From the NCBI GenBank assembly GCA_937873135.1, contig CALMVQ010000158.1, positions 1 to 57,802 on the forward strand: 57,802 nucleotides of DNA, in the 5' to 3' direction. The notes under the pieces were generated by a model, which was given only the letters and a program-made list of their open reading frames with translations, was not told the origin of the DNA and ran no database searches. The translations under genes and the position numbers were made by a program. Source of the stretch: an uncultured Scytonema sp. GTDB taxonomy: Bacteria > Cyanobacteriota > Cyanobacteriia > Cyanobacteriales > Nostocaceae. Positions 8,573-15,836 of the stretch are shown in pieces; position 1 is the first letter of the stretch, and each line of letters opens with the position of its first letter.

Positions 8573-9775
8573 ATGAGTAGTTGTATGGCACAAATAAATA
8601 AGGATAGTAATAGTGGTTTTCCATCTGAAATGGATGCTCAGTTTAGGAAATTGATTGAGCCGATCTTCTCAGAGTATTACCGAGAACGATGCTATCCTGG
8701 GCTTATTTTTACGCAGGGAAAGCGGACTATGCTGCAAATAAACGTCCCTGCTAGAGATTTGCCTGCTCTTCTTCAAGCTAAACCATCTATTAACAACGAT
8801 CCTGACACTGGAAAAAATCGTCCAGAAGTCCAAGGTCATGCGAATGAAATCAAAGAATATATAAAAGAGCGCTTCCGAAAAGGAAAACCTTGGATTTTAG
8901 GTACATTGACTGCAAATGTAGCTCCAGACAAAGTTACTATCATCGAATTGGGTAGGGGTATTTGTATAGTTGTCATCAATCGTGAAGTTAAGTTAGATAT
9001 TACTGATGGACAACACCGCAAACGTGCTATTCATGAATTGATAGAAGGTGCTGACAGTCAGGTAGTTGCTAATGATGATTTTCCTATTACTCTGGTTTTA
9101 GAAGGTGGAGATAGCCAGTGTCAGACAGATTTTAGAGACATGGCTCAAACCAGACAACTCGATAAATCGTTGTTACTGTCATTTGGCGAGTTTTCCGGTC
9201 AAGTTGGCATTACTAAAAACTTGATAGACAAAGTTCCAATGTTTTCCGGTAAAACAGAAAAAATTAAAGCATTACCTTCAAGTAAACATAAGCTAATTTA
9301 TACTACTAATTACATAGCTAAGTTAGTAAGCTGCGTTTTTGCTGATGACCCAAGCAATAACCTGCAAGATTATGATGTTGATGAAGCCTCTGAGTCTTTG
9401 ATTAATTGTCTAAATAAATTTTTCTCCGAATGCAGCAATACGCAGGGTATTTTTGATCAAGATGTTGAAAAACTAACTGTTTATGAAGTCAACGCTTTCA
9501 AGGAAGATTGTTTACTAGGGGTGAGTGTAGGGCTGGAAATTTTGGGAAGATTGCTGCACTGCACTTATGTAGCAGACGGTTATTACTTTAATGAAGAGAA
9601 AGTTTCTCAACTTGCACAGCTAGATTGGTCAAGAGAAAACCCACTTTGGAAAGATAATGTAGTTAGGATTGACGCCAAGCCAAAAAATCCAGATCAACCA
9701 TATAAAATATCAGTTGGTGCAGGCGCTGTAGCGACAGCAGTTAAGATAGTCAAAATGCAACTGGGATGGCTATAA
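8573..9775 (+). CDS. dndB: DndB-like DGQHR-domain protein
   Basis: This 400-residue protein has the DndB layout: an N-terminal segment with GRKYY-like YPGLIFTQGKR near 41, a helix-rich part ending in HANEIKEYIKERF near 89, and the strand region leading to DITDGQHRKRAIHEL with DGQHR at 145-149. Downstream TDFRDMAQTRQLDKSLLLSF is in the place of the conserved 'ndlNr' helix of DndB. DndB acts as a repressor of the dnd operon in characterised systems. The first ATG (8573) is used here; ATG at 8585 is an alternative. It lies 165 bp after the larger DGQHR gene in the same direction. The symbol is given because it fits DndB better than its neighbour does. Confidence 0.75.
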   Translation: MSSCMAQINKDSNSGFPSEMDAQFRKLIEPIFSEYYRERCYPGLIFTQGKRTMLQINVPARDLPALLQAKPSINNDPDTGKNRPEVQGHANEIKEYIKERFRKGKPWILGTLTANVAPDKVTIIELGRGICIVVINREVKLDITDGQHRKRAIHELIEGADSQVVANDDFPITLVLEGGDSQCQTDFRDMAQTRQLDKSLLLSFGEFSGQVGITKNLIDKVPMFSGKTEKIKALPSSKHKLIYTTNYIAKLVSCVFADDPSNNLQDYDVDEASESLINCLNKFFSECSNTQGIFDQDVEKLTVYEVNAFKEDCLLGVSVGLEILGRLLHCTYVADGYYFNEEKVSQLAQLDWSRENPLWKDNVVRIDAKPKNPDQPYKISVGAGAVATAVKIVKMQLGWL

Positions 9776-9981
9776 GGTTCAGTTAGTCGCGAATATCGGA
9801 ACCACTCAAGCTCCTCGCACTCGAGTTGAGTCCCAACTTGAGCATTTTCTAACACAGATTCTATATAACGTTTTAAGTTGAACGTTTGTAGGTTCCATAT
9901 CTCATAGGTAAAATTATTCCCATTAGGAAGATCTCCCAATGCCAATATCGGCAGCAGGACATCATTTCTCTCAGTGATCAC
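9776..9981 (-). pseudogene. Minus-strand protein fragment, unrecognised
   Basis: An open minus-strand frame continues from 10059 down to 9694. The part outside the dndB-like gene reads like real protein (LPILALGDLPNGNNFTYEIW and LECEELEWFRYSRLT). The only plausible start is GTG at 9981, without a clear ribosome-binding site, but protein-like sequence also extends upstream of it to a stop at 10060-10062. This suggests the end of a decayed gene overrun by the dndB-like gene. I do not recognise the family. It could be a chance open frame. Confidence 0.3.
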
Positions 9982-10202
9982 TGAAGCTAAAGTGAACAGC
10001 GTATTTAAATTCTCTTTAAAAGTTGCAATCGGTGGCGCTTTCGTGGCGGCACTCTTTCGCTATACCCACTTAGATCAAAACCTCTTTTATTACCCAGCTT
10101 TTGGCATCTACTGATCGATAAACTCTCAGAATCGCTGAAAACTGCTCGTTTACTTATGCTTATAAAGATAAAATTAAGGATAAAATATATAAATAGATTT
10201 AC

Positions 10203-10355
10203 ATGTCCAATATTTCTGGGATTATTTGGATTGTCTTAGAATTCGTAATCCTAGGTATCCTTTTTTTGAGTGAACCGCCCGTGACTTGGTTTTGGTTGGT
10301 GCTGTTCATAGTAATTTTCTTTTACCTTGTAGAACGGATCTGGAGCCAACAGTAA
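10203..10355 (+). CDS. Small two-helix membrane protein, 50 residues
   Basis: ATG-initiated short gene whose product has two hydrophobic segments, residues 6-22 (IIWIVLEFVILGILFL) and 29-43 (WFWLVLFIVIFFYLV), joined by a SEPPVT turn and ending ERIWSQQ. The composition and sharp two-helix pattern argue for a real gene. It ends seven bases before the convergent SDR gene's stop. No family was recognised. The rest of the 9982-10202 gap is featureless. Confidence 0.5.
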   Translation: MSNISGIIWIVLEFVILGILFLSEPPVTWFWLVLFIVIFFYLVERIWSQQ

Positions 10356-10361
10356 ATACAA

Positions 10362-11087
10362 TTAACTTTTCAAAAAAGGTCTAATGTGGATGTCAGTTAC
10401 CTCAGCAGTTCGGGGTAAACTAAGAGCGTTAATGACTGTAGCAGCTAAGTCTTCTGGTTGCAGTAAGCTATGAGGATTGTAGGCTTTACCTTCGGTATCA
10501 CAAATCGCTTCCTGCATAGGACTAGCAGTACGTCCAGGAAACACGCTAACGACACGCACTCCTAAAGAGTTGACTTCCCATCGCAGACTATCGGCGATCG
10601 CCTTCAGTGCGTGTTTAGTAGCCGCGTACTGTCCGACACCTGCCTTAGCCGTTAACCCTGCACTTGAGTTAATGAAGACAATTTGTCCTTGACAAGATAT
10701 CAGCATGGGGAGCAAAGCTTGTGTCAGAGCATAGGGAGCGCGAACATTTGTGCGGTACTGCCAATCAAACTCTTCAACTGAAGCAGTTTTTACTTCCCCT
10801 AAATAAATAACACCTGCACTATGGATAAGTAAGTTAACCTGTCCAAAATCTGTTTCCAAACTTGTCTTGAACTTCTGAATGTCTTCGTCTAGATCTAAAT
10901 CTAACTGGTAGCATACAACTTGTGGAGATGTTTCTTCAGCAATTTTGGCGATCGCTAATAACCGATCTAACTTACGGCCTAAAAGGCAAAGTTTTGCACC
11001 AGCTGCCGCCAGTTCCAAGGTGATCGCTTTGCCGATCCCACTGCTTGCTCCTGTCACAACGGCAACTTGATTTTTGAACACTGCCAT
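10362..11087 (-). CDS. SDR family NAD(P)-dependent oxidoreductase
   Basis: Classical short-chain dehydrogenase of 241 residues. The cofactor motif TGASSGIG is at 12-19, the conserved NxAG equivalent appears as HSAGV at 89-93, and the catalytic Ser-Tyr-Lys is S141/S142, Y154 and K158 (QYAATKHALK). The C-terminal part reads like the yjgI/yqjQ type with VFPGRTASPM, a substrate-loop feature of this family. The substrate cannot be told from sequence. It is transcribed alone; the next minus-strand gene upstream is separated by a strong hairpin. Confidence 0.93.
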   Translation of the reverse strand: MAVFKNQVAVVTGASSGIGKAITLELAAAGAKLCLLGRKLDRLLAIAKIAEETSPQVVCYQLDLDLDEDIQKFKTSLETDFGQVNLLIHSAGVIYLGEVKTASVEEFDWQYRTNVRAPYALTQALLPMLISCQGQIVFINSSAGLTAKAGVGQYAATKHALKAIADSLRWEVNSLGVRVVSVFPGRTASPMQEAICDTEGKAYNPHSLLQPEDLAATVINALSLPRTAEVTDIHIRPFLKS

Positions 11088-11177
11088 GCTTTTTTGTAGA
11101 TTGTTAGTTGTTATGGGTTCAATATATATAGAAAAGTAAGCGCATTGGTGTAAAAAAACTTGCCATTTATTTCAAAG

Positions 11178-11218
11178 GTTCGTAGTTGCTCTAAGCGCGC
11201 TGAAGCGCAACTACGAAC
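11178..11218. terminator. Hairpin between two minus-strand genes
   Basis: A 12-bp perfect stem GTTCGTAGTTGC / GCAACTACGAAC encloses a loop that itself contains GCGC pairs. It lies just downstream of the DUF4910 gene's stop on the minus strand. Similar palindromes are dispersed in Nostocales genomes, so this may be both a repeat and a terminator. Confidence 0.55.
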
Positions 11219-11254
11219 AAATTTTTTCAATGACTAATAGCTAATAGCTACTTG

Positions 11255-12568
11255 TTATTTTAACAAATCAAACTGTTGCAATGTATCTGCTGTTTTCTTA
11301 ATCAAATCAAATTCTAAACCAGATTTTTCCGAAATATCCAGTAGCGTGTGCTCACCATCAGATAAGTTTAAAATCCACAACATTGCCATCTCAGTTTTCT
11401 TTGTATCAGTCAATCCTCCAATCGCGCTATATAAACCTCTTTTCCCTAACTGTGGTTCACATTTAGGGTTTTGGTTGACATATTTTCGATTGTTCTCAAT
11501 AATTTGTATAACTGACAAAATTTTGTTAAGTGAATCGGCAAGGGCTTGGGGTTGGACAAGATCTAGATTGTCGGCTGATGTATGATATTGAGGATACGTT
11601 CCGTGAGGCGATCGCATAAAACAACCTACAGGCAAATTAAATCCCGGTGAGCAAAACTGACGTTCGTCATACCCATAGGGAGAAAACTCCTGTATTTCAT
11701 AATCTTGATTAGATTGCTTCAATACATGAATCACAGCCTTATCAATATCCGCATCACCCCGACGGCTTTTTTTGTAGTGAGACTTGCCTGTATCCCCTAA
11801 ACAAGTGAGAACTAAACCATGTTTGATTTTGTCAACCTGAGTTTCGTTTTGCGCCAGCCAAGTAATAGAACCAATAGTTCCGGGAATAAAAATGAAACGG
11901 TAAGAGAATGAGGGAGAAATTTGGCTGAGATGTTTAGCCAGGAATGTTGCCAAGGCAATTCCCGAAAGATTATCATTAGCAAGTGACGGATGGCAGGCGT
12001 GGCATGAAATCAAAACCTCATCCTCTTTTTCTCCTTTAATGTAATACTCGCCATACGATAAATGACCATTTTCTAAGGAAGAATCAATACACACTTCATA
12101 CTCTTCATCTTTCAGTTCTAATAATTGATTGTGGCTCAGACAGAAACCCCAATTCTCTTTATAATATGAAGTTCTGTAAGGAACCCAATCAGGACGATCA
12201 GGTAGTGTAAATAGATGTGCCTTCAAATCATCTAAAGGCATTTTTGTATGAATAGGTGTACTATAATTCAATACATGAAGATTAGATTTATGAAAATCTA
12301 CAATCTTTTCACCTGCGGAATTTTTAATATAAGCATCTCTGATATTCCATTCTCTAGGAACAGTCCAATCAAATACTTGCGTTCCAGTTGGAACCTCATG
12401 CATGGCTAAAGGAATATACTGTTGCAGAATATGCAGTGTTTTCCGGATACCATCGCCAGTTATACTACGGCAAAGAGGATATAAATTAGATATTAACTCA
12501 TAAACTTCATGGCTAACGTCATTCACGTTAACGCTCATGCCCAGATCGGTTGTATGCACGTTGTTCAC
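11255..12568 (-). CDS. DUF4910 aminopeptidase-like (M28-type) protein
   Basis: This 437-residue protein matches the DUF4910/DUF2172 family: an N-terminal LYPLCRSITGDGIR block (residues 29-42), a peptidase-like core with SCHACHPSLANDNLSG (H190, H193 and D199 in metal-ligand positions of the M28 fold), and a C-terminal winged-helix-like module. Members are often found with polysaccharide or secondary-metabolite genes, but the exact reaction is not established. The first usable codon is GTG at 12568; ATG at 12538 (residue 11) is an equally plausible start, and neither has a strong ribosome-binding site. No operon partner. Confidence 0.85.
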   Translation of the reverse strand: MNNVHTTDLGMSVNVNDVSHEVYELISNLYPLCRSITGDGIRKTLHILQQYIPLAMHEVPTGTQVFDWTVPREWNIRDAYIKNSAGEKIVDFHKSNLHVLNYSTPIHTKMPLDDLKAHLFTLPDRPDWVPYRTSYYKENWGFCLSHNQLLELKDEEYEVCIDSSLENGHLSYGEYYIKGEKEDEVLISCHACHPSLANDNLSGIALATFLAKHLSQISPSFSYRFIFIPGTIGSITWLAQNETQVDKIKHGLVLTCLGDTGKSHYKKSRRGDADIDKAVIHVLKQSNQDYEIQEFSPYGYDERQFCSPGFNLPVGCFMRSPHGTYPQYHTSADNLDLVQPQALADSLNKILSVIQIIENNRKYVNQNPKCEPQLGKRGLYSAIGGLTDTKKTEMAMLWILNLSDGEHTLLDISEKSGLEFDLIKKTADTLQQFDLLK

Positions 12569-12856
12569 CTATAGTTATAATATCATCACCATGAAGCATT
12601 CAGCTATCAAAGTTTAGTGGTCAGTGCTAGAACTCAAATGTGTAAACCTTATCCTCAAATATAAATCTCGTAAGTCATGTAAGCTATTTGCTGAATGCTT
12701 ACATCGGCATTTCTATCATAGTATTGAAAAATTATCAATATTTTCTTTTATGAAAGCTTTAAAAACTTTTTAAAGCGAATTTATAATTGTAGCGGTCATA
12801 TAGGACTCCTCTTTGATTTTTGAAAAAACGACCTACTTCCCAAGAGTGACAAAATC

Positions 12857-13017
12857 GAAGGTAATGCAATTTTTTATATCCTGCTTGCGGTTTGAACAAG
12901 AGCGAATGTTGCTTGATGATTTACCCGTATGGCAGACTGTGTAATCACGTTTTCAACGTTGGAAACGTTCATGGAGTATGACAAAGGATTCATGAAAAGC
13001 TGCGTCGGCAAGTACAA
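12857..13017 (+). pseudogene. Decayed IS5-type transposase N-terminus
   Basis: Three short segments in three different frames read like the N-terminal domain (DUF4096) of IS5-family transposases: GNAIFYIL from 12860, RMLLDDLPVWQTV from 12903 ending at a TAA, then QRIHEKLRRQVQ from 12982 just after an in-frame TGA. The order and spacing match the family ('NAIxYILR...LPxWQTVYxxF...WxxIHxxLRxxVR'). Two frameshifts and two stops mean it is dead. No catalytic domain or terminal repeats remain. It fills part of the 12569-13027 gap; the AT-rich remainder shows nothing. Confidence 0.7.
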
Positions 13018-13027
13018 TATAAGACCC

Positions 13028-14155
13028 CTACCCCCACAATCGTCGTCCAGATGAACCGTTTAATTTCTGATGAGCATCTTGTAACAAAGCTGGAATCTCC
13101 AAGTTTTCCGGACATCGGGGTATACAGTCGCCGCATTCAGTGCAATGGTTCGCTTTCATTCCTGGGAACCAGTGACCTGCGTTTTCAAACATCTGGTAGC
13201 GATATTTACCGAAATCACTCATATCATACGCTACAGCTAGATTCCGTAGCCGAAGGACTTCGGGGATATTGATATTTTCCGGGCAGGGCAAGCAAGCGTA
13301 ACATTGACTACACTTATCTGTGGCAAGGGCAGTTGATTGGTGATTTTCTAAACGATTGAAGACAGTTATTTCCTCTGGGGTTAACTCTCCATCGCGATCG
13401 CCAACTCTCCTCGGTTCTACTAATTCATTTGGGTTTGCAGGTCCGATGCTAAGAGTGGTAATCCGGGGGTCGCTGAGTAAAAAACGGTAGTTTAACTCCA
13501 GAGGAGAAAAAGGAGCGCAAAGGTCTTGCAACTTTTGAGGTGGGGTATATAAGCGTCCGCCCTTATCTGCGGGTGAAATGATAAAAACGCCCATGTCTTT
13601 TTCATAAGCCCGTTGAATTGCTGCTGCATTCCGTTGAAAAAAATAGTAATAATGCAGATTGACAAAATCAAATAAATCTGTATGGATGGCTGCGAGAATG
13701 ACTTCTAATGAACCGTGGGTGGAAAAACCAACGTGTCGTACTCGACCATCAGCAACCGCTTCTTGGACTGCCTGCATATATGAACCGCTTAATACCCAGT
13801 TAAAATGTTCCCAGGTGTTTAAGCCATGAATCGCGAGGCAATCAAGATAATCCAGCTTTAATCTTTCTAGAGATCCATTGATGCACCGACGCATTGTGTC
13901 CGCATCAGATGTGGGCGAGATTTTAGTGGTGATGTAAAGTTGGGAACGAGGTACTTGCAACCCAAGATCAATCGCCCTGCCAAGAAACTCCTCACTTTTA
14001 CCATAACCTCTGGCAGTTTCTATATGATTAATCCCTTGCGCTATGGCTTGTTGAATCGTCTGCCATGCATTTTCAAAAGAAGCCAGATAGCGCATTGTTC
14101 CCAAGGAAAACACGGACAAGCGCAAATTTGTTTTCCCAAAGCGTCGGTATTGCAT
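13028..14155 (-). CDS. Aldo/keto reductase with C-terminal ferredoxin domain
   Basis: The 375-residue protein joins an aldo/keto reductase barrel (start MQYRRFGKTNLRLSVFSLG; active-site tyrosine region HIETARGYGKSEEFLG; lysine in LYITTKI) to a C-terminal ferredoxin-like module. That module has two cysteine clusters: CSQCYACLPCPENINIP around residue 284 and CTECGDCIPRCPENLEIP around residue 340. This is the COG1453 architecture, seen in many cyanobacteria. Two 4Fe-4S clusters may pass electrons to the barrel. Substrate unknown. Confidence 0.93.
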   Translation of the reverse strand: MQYRRFGKTNLRLSVFSLGTMRYLASFENAWQTIQQAIAQGINHIETARGYGKSEEFLGRAIDLGLQVPRSQLYITTKISPTSDADTMRRCINGSLERLKLDYLDCLAIHGLNTWEHFNWVLSGSYMQAVQEAVADGRVRHVGFSTHGSLEVILAAIHTDLFDFVNLHYYYFFQRNAAAIQRAYEKDMGVFIISPADKGGRLYTPPQKLQDLCAPFSPLELNYRFLLSDPRITTLSIGPANPNELVEPRRVGDRDGELTPEEITVFNRLENHQSTALATDKCSQCYACLPCPENINIPEVLRLRNLAVAYDMSDFGKYRYQMFENAGHWFPGMKANHCTECGDCIPRCPENLEIPALLQDAHQKLNGSSGRRLWG

Positions 14156-14162
14156 CTTGATG

Positions 14163-14277
14163 AATTTTGGATTTTAGATTGTGGATTTTGGATTAGAAGA
14201 TGGAGATTTAGTTTCAAATGACACTAAGAGCTTAAATACAAGCCTAATCAAAAATCGCAAATCGCAAATCTAAAATT
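14163..14277. repeat. Short tandem and inverted repeats downstream of the BFN gene
   Basis: The left side has repeated TTTTGGATT words (14165, 14186). The right side has AAATCGCAAATCGCAAATC and ends AAAATT. The two sides are partly complementary, so the transcript could form a long imperfect hairpin. This resembles the short tandem repeat clusters of heterocystous cyanobacteria. Confidence 0.4.
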
Positions 14278-14278
14278 G

Positions 14279-14776
14279 TTAACTTTCGCTACTGCCAAAG
14301 CGCTTGATCAAATCCTCAGGTCGGAGATTGGAGATAAAGTCACGGAAGGCTTGTTGTTCGGCTTCATCTGCATCCCGATCAACGGGAATGGAAGCATCGG
14401 CAATGACTTCTTCCATAACCCAGATGGGAGTATTAGTACGCAGGGCAATAGCGATCGCATCGCTGGGACGAGCATCAATTTCTTTTTTGACCTCGCCTTG
14501 TTGGACGATCAACGCTGCATAAAATGTGTCCTTTTGTAAAGAATGAATGATCACGCGTTCCAAAGTTACGTTCCATGCTTCTAGAATATTTACCATGAGG
14601 TCATGGGTTAACGGTCGAGGGGGCTTCTGATTATCAAGTGCGCCCATAATTGCTCTTGCCTGTTCTTGACCTATGTAGATAGGCAAAGCACGGCGGTCTG
14701 AAGCATCTTTCAGAAGTACAATTGGGCTGCGGGTTATGGCATCTAATGCTATGCCAGCGACTTTCATTTCAATCAT
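14279..14776 (-). CDS. Bifunctional nuclease family protein (DUF151/BFN)
   Basis: The 165-residue protein begins MIEMKVAGIALDAITRSPIVLLKDA and contains RALPIYIGQEQARAI, PRPLTHDLM and ARPSDAIAIALR, all typical of the BFN domain. Plant and bacterial relatives have been described with nuclease activity on RNA and single-stranded DNA, but the role in cyanobacteria is not established. The C-terminal tail is acidic, then FISNLRPEDLIKRFG. It is divergent from ribE across a 339-bp spacer, a pairing I recall from other cyanobacteria. Confidence 0.9.
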   Translation of the reverse strand: MIEMKVAGIALDAITRSPIVLLKDASDRRALPIYIGQEQARAIMGALDNQKPPRPLTHDLMVNILEAWNVTLERVIIHSLQKDTFYAALIVQQGEVKKEIDARPSDAIAIALRTNTPIWVMEEVIADASIPVDRDADEAEQQAFRDFISNLRPEDLIKRFGSSES

Positions 14777-15115
14777 TGGCTAAGCCTCTACAATGCTTTG
14801 AACACTGTTTGCTAGTCTGTAACAAATCATACGCCTGTTTTAACCTAATAGGGACTTGAAGAAACATATGTCTTTATTCTCTATAATTGCTTCTATTAAA
14901 CCCCCAAATGCTAGCCAACACCAGAGTAAGTCAAACTAGTCTAATTCAACAATAATCTACCTATTCAAGTATGCCTTGTGATAGATGCGTGTGTGGTGAA
15001 ATTCTTTTATATATATGTAAAAAAATATACTCAAAAGCTTAATTAAATGGTGATATTTACTAGTTAATTTTAGACTAAATTAGGCGATAACTAGAGTTAG
15101 TTTTGCAAAAAAGCC
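14777..15115. other. AT-rich divergent intergenic region
   Basis: This separates the BFN gene from ribE. It is strongly AT-rich, particularly after 14990, and likely holds both promoters. No FMN riboswitch was recognised: the conserved GC-rich cores of that element are absent. Confidence 0.5.
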
Positions 15116-15778
15116 GTGTTTACAGGATTAATCCAAGCATTAGGAACTGTCAAACCTCTTACAGGAGATTCTTGGCAAATTACGTGTGTAAAGTCATCAG
15201 CTTCAGTAATGCACGATCTTGCTGTCGGTGATAGCGTTGCCGTCGATGGCGTCTGTTTGACGGTAGAAGATGTTTTAAAGGACGGATTTATCGCTACTGC
15301 TTCACCAGAAACGCTACGTCGAACGACTTTAGGACAAGAACAAATAGAACAGAGGTATGTCAACTTAGAAGCGTCGCTACGTGTTGGCAGCAAAGTGGGT
15401 GGTCATTTTGTGATGGGACATGTGGACGGCATAGGTCAAATGCTTTTGGTAGAACAAACGGCCACATCTTGGGAAATGACGTTTACTGCATCTGTTGATA
15501 TAGCTTGCTATATTGTCCCTAAAGGTAGTATTGCCGTGAATGGGATCAGCCTCACAGTTGCCGAATATCAACCAGAAACAATGCAATTTAAGGTAGCTGT
15601 CATTCCCCTTACCTATGCCGAAACAAATTTATCTTATTTGAAAGCAGGCAGTTGGGTGAACTTAGAAGGGGATATTCTTGGTAAGTACGTAGAAAAATTT
15701 GTGAACTTTGATAAAGGCAATGCTGAAACAGATCGTCAAATAACCCCCTCATTTCTATCAGAACATGGCTATTTATAA
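15116..15778 (+). CDS. ribE: Riboflavin synthase, alpha subunit
   Basis: Riboflavin synthase converts two molecules of 6,7-dimethyl-8-ribityllumazine to riboflavin. The 220-residue protein shows the duplicated lumazine-binding domain: MFTGLIQALG at the start, VGDSVAVDGVCLTV near 37 and its echo KGSIAVNGISLTV near 137, and GGHFVMGHVDG near 95. Translation begins at GTG; the FTGLI sequence directly after it fixes this start. A hairpin follows the stop and separates it from the convergent M23 gene. Confidence 0.96.
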   Translation: MFTGLIQALGTVKPLTGDSWQITCVKSSASVMHDLAVGDSVAVDGVCLTVEDVLKDGFIATASPETLRRTTLGQEQIEQRYVNLEASLRVGSKVGGHFVMGHVDGIGQMLLVEQTATSWEMTFTASVDIACYIVPKGSIAVNGISLTVAEYQPETMQFKVAVIPLTYAETNLSYLKAGSWVNLEGDILGKYVEKFVNFDKGNAETDRQITPSFLSEHGYL

Positions 15779-15785
15779 AAGGGAA

Positions 15786-15832
15786 GAGTCAGGAGTGATG
15801 AGTTAAAGACTTCAACTCCTAACTCCTGACTC
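15786..15832. terminator. Bidirectional hairpin terminator
   Basis: Arms GAGTCAGGAGTGATGAGTT and AACTCCTAACTCCTGACTC pair over 19 positions with three mismatches around a nine-base loop. The hairpin fills the gap between the stop codons of the convergent ribE and M23 genes, so it can serve both. Confidence 0.6.
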
Positions 15833-15836
15833 TCTA

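Noticed and set aside
14777-15115. FMN riboswitch upstream of ribE
   Set aside because: None of the conserved FMN-element cores could be found by eye; the region is AT-rich and unstructured.
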